Source: Acidimicrobiia bacterium (GTDB lineage Bacteria; Actinomycetota; Acidimicrobiia; Acidimicrobiales; SZUA-35). From it: DNA of 8,870 bases. Where the stretch lies: NCBI GenBank assembly GCA_029857855.1, contig JAOUGG010000073.1, forward strand, positions 1 through 8,870, read 5' to 3'. The notes below the pieces were generated by a model. The model saw only the letters and a list, made by a program, of their open reading frames with translations. It was not told the origin of the DNA and did not search any database. Positions 1 to 5,629 of the stretch are shown here, in pieces. Position numbers and translations under genes: made by a program. Position 1 is the stretch's first letter; every line of letters begins with the position of its first letter.

Positions 1-2
1 CG

Positions 3-365
3 ATGGCGTCGGTCTTGGCGTCGACGTCGGCGCCCGGCCCGGCGATCGCCACCCCGATCGTCGACCAAGCCGGTCTTCACGACCTGCTGGTGAACCGTCG
101 GGAACGCTACTACTCGGCGCCGCCTCCGCCTCGGGTGCAGCATCGCCCCTGGATGTTGTCGTCGATCCTGATCGCCGGCGGCGGGATCCTGGCGGTGATG
201 ATCGCCGGCGAACTGGGCAGCGTGCCGTTGGTGGGCACGGTCGCGCTGCTCGCCACCGTGGCCTGCGGAGCGCTGCTGGTGGCGGCCCAGCTGACCGAGG
301 AGGTGCGGCGGGCACGAGACGGTTCGACCGGCCCGCCGGGATCGACAGCTACATCCATCCGGTAA
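3..365 (+). CDS. Small two-helix membrane protein, unknown function (possibly 5'-partial)
   Basis: This 120-residue protein is not recognised as a named family. Residues 1-49 are polar and Pro/Ala-rich, with a YYSAPPPPR stretch near 36-44. Two hydrophobic segments follow (about 51-69 and 74-96), joined by a very short Gly/Ser turn, then a charged tail (EEVRRAR) and a flexible Gly/Pro/Ser/Thr end. It is probably an inner-membrane helical hairpin with a cytoplasmic arginine-rich tail. The ATG is only two bases from the window edge, so the true start may lie upstream and this may be the C-terminal part of a longer protein. Third codon positions are strongly G/C, which supports real coding. The stop is TAA. 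It converges on the crotonase gene with about 150 bp between them. Confidence 0.6.
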   Translation: MASVLASTSAPGPAIATPIVDQAGLHDLLVNRRERYYSAPPPPRVQHRPWMLSSILIAGGGILAVMIAGELGSVPLVGTVALLATVACGALLVAAQLTEEVRRARDGSTGPPGSTATSIR

Positions 366-459
366 TCCCGGCCTGATCCCCCCTGATCGGGGTCGACTCC
401 GGCGGTGTCCGCCCGCCACCGGGGTCGGCCCTTGATCGGGTTCGGCCCAGATCGGCAGT

Positions 460-507
460 GGTCTCGGTCGGTGACGGTCTCGGTCGGTAACGGCCCCGGT
501 CGGCGGC
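460..507. repeat. Three-copy 16-bp tandem repeat in the convergent intergenic gap
   Basis: Three 16-bp units run head to tail: GGTCTCGGTCGGTGAC (460-475), GGTCTCGGTCGGTAAC (476-491, 15/16 identical) and GGCCCCGGTCGGCGGC (492-507, 12/16 identical to the first). They sit between the 3' ends of the small membrane gene and the crotonase gene. The same gap holds two related TGATCGGG words (384-391, 433-440) and a short GGCGG-tgt-CCGCC hairpin (401-413) without a T-run. No gene is seen in 366-519. Confidence 0.6.
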
Positions 508-519
508 GGTATCGAACTC

Positions 520-1356
520 CTACCCGGTCTCGGGATCGGCGAAGTTCGGCGCCCGCTTCTCGAAGAACGCCATGACCTGCTCGACTTGGTTGGGCGACCC
601 GATCAGTTGCGCGATCTCGGCCCGCTCCCGGGCGAAGCCGTCGGCCACCGACACCTTCGACGCGTCGTTGAACAACCGCTTCGCGGCCCGGATGGCATGC
701 GGTGATTTGGCCGCGATATCACCGGCCATCTCCAATGCGGCGGTTCGAGGGTCGTCGCTGAGCTTGGTGGCGAGGCCGAGCTCGTGGGCCTCGTCGCCGG
801 AGATCATCCGTCCGGTGAACGTCAGCTCCTTGGCCACGTCGATCCCGACCAGGTTGACGAGCGCCTGGGTGCCGGTCATGTCCGGGATGAGACCCCAGCG
901 GATCTCCAGAACCGACATCGTGGCGTCGGGGGCGACGATCCGGATGTCGGCGCCCAAGGCCAGTTGGATCCCGCCGCCGAGGGCGTGACCGTGGACGGCG
1001 GCGATCACGGGGACCGGCAGCGACGTCCACCCGTAGACCGCCTGCTGCCCCTGGTGGGTGATACGGCCGTCCATCGGTTTCGTGATGTCGCGCACCCCGC
1101 GGTCGCCACCGTCGCCGTCGTCGGTTCGGTCGCCGCTTCCCATCTGCTGGAAGCTGGCGAAGTCGAGCCCGGCGCAGAACGACTTGCCTTCACCCGAGAG
1201 CACAACGCAGCGCAGACTCGGATCGGCGGCCAGTTCGTCGGCGGTGGCGATGAGGGCGGCGAACATTGCCGGGTCGAGGGCGTTCATCTTGTCGGCCCGG
1301 TTCAGTCGGACATCGGCCACTCCGCCGTCGCGCTCCACTGTGATCCGGTCGCTCAT
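520..1356 (-). CDS. Crotonase-fold enoyl-CoA hydratase/isomerase family protein
   Basis: The 278-residue length is typical of crotonases, which act on acyl-CoA thioesters in the cytoplasm (hydration, isomerisation and related reactions). Both oxyanion-hole segments are visible: GKSFCAGLDF (57-66) and GHALGGGIQLALGADIRI (123-140), followed by SVLEIRWGLIPDMTGTQ (148-164). The residue after GGGI is Gln131 where hydratases carry the first catalytic Glu. Glu151 sits at the second catalytic position, and Asp159 lies eight residues later, as in dienoyl-CoA isomerases. It may therefore be an isomerase or have another activity; the exact substrate cannot be named. The ATG at 1356 is chosen because AAGGGGGG (1361-1368) lies 4 nt upstream; the open frame extends to 1431 without a better site. 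It is the last gene of a probable minus-strand operon, 56 bp after the methyltransferase. Confidence 0.9.
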   Translation of the reverse strand: MSDRITVERDGGVADVRLNRADKMNALDPAMFAALIATADELAADPSLRCVVLSGEGKSFCAGLDFASFQQMGSGDRTDDGDGGDRGVRDITKPMDGRITHQGQQAVYGWTSLPVPVIAAVHGHALGGGIQLALGADIRIVAPDATMSVLEIRWGLIPDMTGTQALVNLVGIDVAKELTFTGRMISGDEAHELGLATKLSDDPRTAALEMAGDIAAKSPHAIRAAKRLFNDASKVSVADGFARERAEIAQLIGSPNQVEQVMAFFEKRAPNFADPETG

Positions 1357-1412
1357 GACACCCCCCTTGGTCGGTCGTCGGTCGTTCGTCAGCGCCGACT
1401 TCTGGCCAGATG

Positions 1413-2177
1413 TTAGTCCAGGCGCCTCCAAACCGAAACGGCCGAACCGCTGGCCTCGTCGAACACGCTGCGGTCCCAGTCGGCCACCCGGTTCACCAGT
1501 TCCAGCCCGGCGATCCGGGCCATCAGATCGAGCTCCGCCGGCCAGACGTAGCGGTGCTCGGACTCCGATCTCGACCAGCTTCCGTTCTCGTGCCGCCGGA
1601 AGTGGTGGGACATGAGTCGCTGGCTGACGGTGTCGATGGTGTCGATGTTGAGGTGATCGTCAGTGAGGACGCACGGCACGGCGCCCTGCCCCGGCGGGAG
1701 GCGGCGAAGGTCGGGCACGAAGTTCTCGATCACGAAGAAGCCGCCCGGGTGCAGATGGCGGGCGGCGTTGGCGAAGCAGTCGACCTGGGCGTCCTGGGTC
1801 AGCAGGTTGCTGATGGTGTTGTAGACGAGGTAGACGAGGTGGAAGCGGCCCGGACCGGGTGGGGGACCGGTGGCGGTCGACATGTCGCCGATGGTCACCG
1901 GGATCTCCTCGGGCGTGGCCTTCTCCCGGAGCTTGGCCACCATCGGCTCCGACAGCTCGATGCCTGCCACCCTCACGCCCCGGCTGTGCAGCGGCATCGC
2001 CACCCGCCCGGTTCCGATGGCCAGCTCCAACGCCCGCGGGTCGTGTCCCTTGGCGGCGTCCGCCACAAGGGTGGACAGGAAGTCGACGGTCGGTCCGAGT
2101 ACTGCGTCATCGAACCTGTCGGCGTGATTGCGCTCGTAGTGGCGGGCGTCGTCTTCAGTCCACAGCTGGGATCGCAT
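1413..2177 (-). CDS. Class I SAM-dependent methyltransferase
   Basis: A 254-residue cytoplasmic protein with the Rossmann methyltransferase fold. Motif I is LELAIGTGR (about 50-58). The acidic residue after strand 2 is in GIELS (about 72-76), the motif II-like GDMST is near 97-101, and a post-motif hydrophobic strand HLHPGGFFVIENF marks strand 5. The N-terminus has a WTEDDARHYERNHADRFDD segment common in this small-molecule methyltransferase group. The substrate is unknown; nothing indicates a DNA- or RNA-specific target domain. The start is uncertain: ATG at 2177 and in-frame GTG at 2183 are both open and neither has a clear ribosome binding site. It starts 40 bp after the stop of the membrane protein gene on the same strand, so co-transcription is likely. 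The methylation target may relate to the crotonase that follows, but that is inference. Confidence 0.85.
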   Translation of the reverse strand: MRSQLWTEDDARHYERNHADRFDDAVLGPTVDFLSTLVADAAKGHDPRALELAIGTGRVAMPLHSRGVRVAGIELSEPMVAKLREKATPEEIPVTIGDMSTATGPPPGPGRFHLVYLVYNTISNLLTQDAQVDCFANAARHLHPGGFFVIENFVPDLRRLPPGQGAVPCVLTDDHLNIDTIDTVSQRLMSHHFRRHENGSWSRSESEHRYVWPAELDLMARIAGLELVNRVADWDRSVFDEASGSAVSVWRRLD

Positions 2178-2217
2178 GATCACAGTGTGGACCGGACGAA
2201 CTTGTGCGTGCCGGGGA

Positions 2218-4185
2218 TTACGGACCGAACAGATCGAGCACGATCACCTCGATCTCGCCATTGTTGTTGCGGAAGAGGTTGACGGCGTACCACTGGATGC
2301 AACTGTCGGCGCCGACCGGTTCGATGTTGACCTGCGACAGGGCGTCCCATTCGGTCGGCCAGTCGAGCGGCGGTCCGGCGCAGTGGGGGATCGACCCGCT
2401 ACTGAAGCTCACCTGACCGTCGACCAGTGGCTGGAGTATGTCGAATGGTCCGGCGAAGCCTTCGAACTCGTCGACGTCGATCTCCCAGTTGTTGCGGTTG
2501 GCCAGCTCGGACCGGGTGAAGGTCTCCTGGTGGCTGAGGCCGAGACCGAGGGTGACCTCGTCGGCCAGGTCGACATCGGTCAGGGCGCCGCCCTGTGCGA
2601 ACCGGACGAGGGCCTGGGCGACCGCCTGATCGCCGGCGTCCGGTTCGGCAGTTTCGGTCGATGGGCCTTCGGTGATGCTGAACGGCACGGCGGTGCGGCT
2701 CGGGGTGTCGACGCCGCCCTCGCCGTCGAGCAACATGGTGTAGGAGCCGGGCTGGAGATCGGCGGCGGTGACGGCGAACCGTCCCCACGCCTCCGTCCAG
2801 TCGTTGGTCTGCACGCCGTACTCGGTGCCTCGGAGGGTGCCGAGGGCGGCGCTGCCGCTGTAGAGGGCGGCGACCGGCTTCCCGTCGTCGTCGACGATGG
2901 AGACACCGAGGTTGGCTTCGAACGGTCGGGCCAGACCGGTGACGGTCACGGTGCCGGCAGAGACGTTCGGTTCATCGAGCAAGGCCACGAACCGACCCTT
3001 CTGGGGGGCGTCGCCGGCGACCTCCATGTCGATGACGAGGATGCCGCTGCCGGCCAGCGGGGTGATGCCCACTCTGCCGACCGGGACCGGCGTGACCAGG
3101 TCGACGGTGCCGTCATTGCTTCGGGCGATATAGACGCCGTCGTCGGTCTCGGTGGCGTTGGGCCAGACCGAGGCGATGTTGTCACCGAGTTCGAGGCTGA
3201 CACCGCTGCCGCCGCTCGAGGTGACGAAGGCGTCGGGCAGGGCCGTCGCCGGACCGGTCCCGGCCGGGATCTCCTCCCACATGAACGGCGTGGACCCGGC
3301 GCCCAGGGTCACGACCACCCGCAGGCAGTCGTCTCTGAGGCGGCGGCTTTCCAGAGCATAGACATAGCCGCTGGACGACAGTCCGCCGACGGTTCCACTC
3401 TCCTCGGGGAGGAAAGCGCACGCCGGGACCTCGTCGGTGCCGACGGCGATACCGTCTTCGAGCGGCAGGATGAAGGCGGCGTTGACCCACCCAATCGGTT
3501 GGCCGCCGTGCAACGGTTCGCCCAGGTTGACCTGGACCGGGTCGATCAGCTGGACCGAGAACCAGGTGGCGCCTTCGTCGGCGGTCGCAGACTCACCCGT
3601 CAAGACGATGCCCCGATACGTCGGCGGCAGTTTGGCCAGCAACTCGGCGCCGGCGTCGGGCGCCCATCGCACGTTGAGGAACGGGTCGCCGGTGTCGGCC
3701 GCGACCTTGGCGGTATCGACCCGGTACCGGGCACCGGCTTCGCCGATCGCCGGCGTAGCGCCGTCGTCGGTGTCCGTGGTGGTGTCGATGCTGTCCGAGG
3801 TGCCGTCGCCGGTCGTGATGGCCCCGTCCGAATCGTCGGTGTCGCCGGTCGTGCCGTCGTCGGCCAGGTCACCGTCGGTTGCGATATCGGCTGAGCCTGA
3901 GTCGTCGCCAGGCAGCAGCTGCCAGGCGCCGAACACGGCGATGACGGCCAGGACGGCGAACGCCAGCGCCGGGATGAGGCGCCTTTCGCCGCCCCCGAAC
4001 GGGTTGGCGGAGTTGGCGGCACGTCGCCCGCGGCGACCGCCGGCGGCGGCCCGGACGTGGGGGCCGTTGTCGACCGGCACGGTCCCGGCTCGGCGGCTGA
4101 GGTCGCGGAAGGCGTCGGTGATGTGGGCTTCGGTCATCGGGTTGGTGGGGGTTGGGTCGTCGTTCATGGGGGTGTTCAGGCTCAT
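2218..4185 (-). CDS. Single-pass membrane protein with extracellular SH3b, AMIN-like and Gmad2-like domains
   Basis: The protein has 655 residues. The cytoplasmic N-terminus (1-68) is Arg-rich near 45-55 and is followed by one transmembrane helix (about 70-90). An Asp/Thr/Ser-rich, very acidic linker covers about 92-143. A bacterial SH3-like domain (about 155-242) shows LNVRWAPDAGAELLAKL and GWVNAAFILP. The segment 275-405 (LRVVVTLG, then VYIARSNDGTVDL) resembles AMIN-like envelope domains. Residues 410-505 (VTGLARPFEANLGVSIVDDDG, then WGRF and GSYTMLL) resemble the Gmad2 immunoglobulin-like domain. The C-terminus (513-655) is not recognised and holds Cys602 and Cys629; Cys256 and Cys287 may form another disulfide. 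The start follows from ATGA overlap with the sigma gene and a strong SD. Position suggests an envelope sensor or sigma regulator, but no zinc anti-sigma motif (HxxxCxxC) is present. The SH3b call is firm; the AMIN and Gmad2 calls are resemblance only. Confidence 0.85.
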   Translation of the reverse strand: MSLNTPMNDDPTPTNPMTEAHITDAFRDLSRRAGTVPVDNGPHVRAAAGGRRGRRAANSANPFGGGERRLIPALAFAVLAVIAVFGAWQLLPGDDSGSADIATDGDLADDGTTGDTDDSDGAITTGDGTSDSIDTTTDTDDGATPAIGEAGARYRVDTAKVAADTGDPFLNVRWAPDAGAELLAKLPPTYRGIVLTGESATADEGATWFSVQLIDPVQVNLGEPLHGGQPIGWVNAAFILPLEDGIAVGTDEVPACAFLPEESGTVGGLSSSGYVYALESRRLRDDCLRVVVTLGAGSTPFMWEEIPAGTGPATALPDAFVTSSGGSGVSLELGDNIASVWPNATETDDGVYIARSNDGTVDLVTPVPVGRVGITPLAGSGILVIDMEVAGDAPQKGRFVALLDEPNVSAGTVTVTGLARPFEANLGVSIVDDDGKPVAALYSGSAALGTLRGTEYGVQTNDWTEAWGRFAVTAADLQPGSYTMLLDGEGGVDTPSRTAVPFSITEGPSTETAEPDAGDQAVAQALVRFAQGGALTDVDLADEVTLGLGLSHQETFTRSELANRNNWEIDVDEFEGFAGPFDILQPLVDGQVSFSSGSIPHCAGPPLDWPTEWDALSQVNIEPVGADSCIQWYAVNLFRNNNGEIEVIVLDLFGP

Positions 4186-4700
4186 GCGGACGCTCCTTCC
4201 AGGAGCGAGGCCAGTGCGTTGCGGCCTCGGTGAAGGTGAACTCGGGCGGTGGATTCGGAGCAGTCGAGGATCTCGGCGATGTCGGCCACCGACCGGTCTT
4301 CGAGGTAGTGCAGCGCCACAGCGGCTCGTTGCTGGCCGGGGAGCTTGGCCACCGCCGACCACACGTCGTCGAACCGAGGGGGATGGGGTTCGACGACGTG
4401 GGCCGTGGGGCGGACCCAGCTGCGGAGGCGGAGCTTGGCCTTGAGTTCGGTTACGGCCCGCTTGCGGTTGGTGAGCGCCAGGTTGATGGTGACCCGGCGG
4501 ACCCAGGCACCCGGTTTGTCGTAGGCCCCCACTTCGTCCCAGCGGTTGTAGGCCCGCAGCAACGCTTCCTGTGCCAGGTCCTCGGCGGCGATCGTGTTAC
4601 CGGTGATGGCCGCCGCCAGCGCGACCATGGCGGGCAGTTCCCGCCGATAGAAGGTATCGAAGTCGGCGCTCAGCGGATCGCGGACCGGGGCTTCGGTCAT
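4182..4700 (-). CDS. ECF RNA polymerase sigma factor, SigE-like family
   Basis: A 172-residue group 4 (ECF) sigma factor that would direct RNA polymerase to a small regulon. Region 2 spans about 13-80: FDTFYRRELPAMVALAAAIT, then AAEDLAQEALLRAYNRWDEV and the PGAWVRRVTINLALTNRKR segment that contacts the -10. Region 4 spans about 112-168: WSAVAKLPGQQRAAVALHYL, then the helix-turn-helix SVADIAEILDCSESTARVHLHRGR. There is no C-terminal sensory extension. ATG at 4700 is chosen; an in-frame GTG at 4730 is possible, and neither has a strong SD (GAGA lies about 9 nt before the ATG). It overlaps the downstream membrane protein by 4 bp, indicating translational coupling and a joint role in sensing the cell envelope. 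The binding partner is inferred from position only. Confidence 0.92.
   Translation of the reverse strand: MTEAPVRDPLSADFDTFYRRELPAMVALAAAITGNTIAAEDLAQEALLRAYNRWDEVGAYDKPGAWVRRVTINLALTNRKRAVTELKAKLRLRSWVRPTAHVVEPHPPRFDDVWSAVAKLPGQQRAAVALHYLEDRSVADIAEILDCSESTARVHLHRGRNALASLLEGASA
4193..4200 (-). promoter_or_regulatory. Shine-Dalgarno site deciding the start of the membrane protein
   Basis: On the minus strand GGAAGGAG (4200-4193) lies 7 nt before the ATG at 4185. The site is inside the 3' end of the sigma gene, whose TGA overlaps the ATG (ATGA, 4185-4182). This rejects the longer open frame reaching 4362 and the later in-frame ATG at 4167, which has no purine-rich site. Confidence 0.8.
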
Positions 4701-4762
4701 GGTGTCGATTCTCGCATACACACCACCCACACCACCGGCGTCCCGTCGTACGTTTACCCGAT

Positions 4763-4776
4763 GTGACGGGAGTCAC
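4763..4776. promoter_or_regulatory. Palindrome upstream of the sigma factor, candidate operator/promoter element
   Basis: GTGAC-GGGA-GTCAC is a perfect 5-4-5 inverted repeat located 62 bp upstream of the sigma ATG, in the 121-bp gap to the TPR remnant. Read on the minus strand, TGACTC (4775-4770) and CGTACG (4752-4747) are 17 bp apart, a spacing compatible with an ECF-type autoregulated promoter. Short palindromes of this size also occur by chance, so this is tentative. Confidence 0.3.
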
Positions 4777-4821
4777 TTGGCCGAAGTGGGTAGGGGCGTC
4801 GTCAAGGCGTGTACTCGCCCG

Positions 4822-5182
4822 CTACGGCGAGCGAAACTTGTCGAGATTCCGCTGTGCTTGCTGAGAGTGGTGGTGATTGGGTCCGTAGGCTGCCGTGAAG
4901 ATGGCCAACGCCCGCTTGGTCGACTCGATGGCTTCGCCGATTCGCCTATGTTGTTGTTGGATGTTGCCGAGGCTGGTGAGGGTGATGGCGACTTGGGGGT
5001 GGTTGGGTCCGTAGGCGGCTTCAAAGATCGTGAGGGCTCGGGTTTGGGTGGTTTCGGCTTCGCTCAGATCGGCTCGCATCTGTTGGCTGATGCCGCGGCG
5101 ACCCAGCGTCACCGCTGCCCGCCCGGGGTTGTGATCGACCAAATGCTCGGCCGCGGCGGCCAGGTGGGCGTCGAGTAGCCGG
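4822..5182 (-). pseudogene. 5'-truncated, two-repeat TPR protein copy
   Basis: This is a shorter homologue of the TPR gene at 7250-8263. It shares the N-terminal cap (RLLDAHLAAAAEHLV, compare RLLDAHVAAAAEHLV), the RRG/CGLSQ and RAELS/RADLS segments, and a C-terminal cap (AIFTAAYGPNH, compare AVFTATFGPGH), but has only two 42-residue TPR units against six. The homology stops abruptly at 5182. Upstream the frame has no ATG, GTG or TTG before the in-frame TAG at 5214-5212, so the normal N-terminus is missing. The only start inside is TTG at 5142, which would give a 106-residue protein. The stop is TAG at 4822-4824. Most likely it is a relic or silent cassette of the sensor. A small functional TPR protein from the TTG start cannot be excluded. 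Confidence 0.7.
5144..5182. repeat. Direct repeat, copy 1 (TPR N-cap breakpoint)
   Basis: This 39-bp segment matches 8127-8165 with three mismatches; the last 19 bp, GTGGGCGTCGAGTAGCCGG, are identical. It encodes the RLLDAH..AAAAEH cap of both TPR copies and marks the point where homology between them ends. The two copies are in the same orientation and flank the Trypco1/STAND gene pair. Confidence 0.75.
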
Positions 5183-5188
5183 CTAGCG

Positions 5189-5218
5189 CTGTCGCCACCA
5201 CCCGGCGGTGACTACCCT
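5189..5218 (+). promoter_or_regulatory. Candidate promoter of the Trypco1-STAND operon
   Basis: TACCCT (5213-5218) fits the TAnnnT -10 pattern of actinobacterial housekeeping promoters. CTGTCG (5189-5194), 18 bp upstream, is a weak -35 (three of six matches to TTGACA). The expected start near 5225 leaves a leader of about 25 nt before the ATG at 5251. The promoter directly abuts the broken 5' end of the TPR remnant. Confidence 0.35.
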
Positions 5219-5250
5219 GGGCTCCACCACTCATCGGGTCTGGAGGGTCC

Positions 5251-5628
5251 ATGGCAGAACTGGTTCGAGTCACCGACGGCGGCGGCGAACTGCTCTTCGA
5301 GAGCAGCGTGCCCGCAGATCCGCCGAGAGGGAAGGGCGACGCCGACGACGTCAGCATCAGCAGCTGGTTCCACGACCGGATCTTCGGCACCGCCGGGGGC
5401 CCCGGCGACCCGGCCCAAGCGGCCGACATCACCTCCACGATCATCAGGGTGCGGGAATCGGTGGCCAAAGGCTTCGACGGCATGGCCACCGACAAATCGA
5501 ATGGCGGCGTCCTGGCCTCCACCGAGGTGACCTTCGGCATCAAGGTGTCAGCCGAGGGCAACACGTTTGTGGCCAAGTCCACGGCCGAGGCCAACCTGGA
5601 GGTCAAGTTCGTCTGGGACTTCAGCTGA
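5251..5628 (+). CDS. Trypco1 (CU044_2847 family) trypsin-co-occurring protein
   Basis: A 125-residue cytoplasmic protein with the layout of the Trypco1 family. An N-terminal strand pair is rich in Gly/Glu (LVRVTDGGGELLFESSV, 4-20). A Gly/Asp-rich loop follows, then a central amphipathic helix (about 58-78, ADITSTIIRVRESVAKGFDG) and a C-terminal strand set (90-124) with TEVTFGIKVSAEG...TAEANLEVKFVW. The last part matches the family pattern 'vEFGvklsAe...a.AeanfkV.l.W'. Members are small proteins found beside trypsin-like proteases and STAND NTPases in predicted conflict systems; their biochemical role is not established and they may act as adaptors or protease partners. GGAGGG (5242-5247) lies 3 nt upstream of the ATG. 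The stop is 1 bp before the ATG of the protease-STAND gene, so the two form a coupled operon. Confidence 0.8.
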   Translation: MAELVRVTDGGGELLFESSVPADPPRGKGDADDVSISSWFHDRIFGTAGGPGDPAQAADITSTIIRVRESVAKGFDGMATDKSNGGVLASTEVTFGIKVSAEGNTFVAKSTAEANLEVKFVWDFS

Positions 5629-5629
5629 G

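Noticed and set aside
401..413. GGCGG-tgt-CCGCC hairpin between convergent genes as a terminator
   Set aside because: The stem is only five pairs and no T-run follows; it is too weak for a terminator call.
784..1416. Plus-strand frame of 210 codons opposite the crotonase
   Set aside because: The crotonase motifs and SD on the minus strand are decisive; this frame is antisense.
2176..3894. Long plus-strand open frame (572 codons) opposite the membrane protein
   Set aside because: It is the antisense shadow of a high-GC gene: the minus-strand frame has recognisable SH3b and other domains, a membrane helix, a strong SD and operon overlap, while this frame has no family features.
5109..5606. 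Minus-strand frame of 165 codons covering Trypco1 and the broken TPR start, a possible real 5' part of the TPR remnant
   Set aside because: Over 5109-5182 it reads the TPR cap in the wrong frame, and over Trypco1 it is antisense with no family resemblance.
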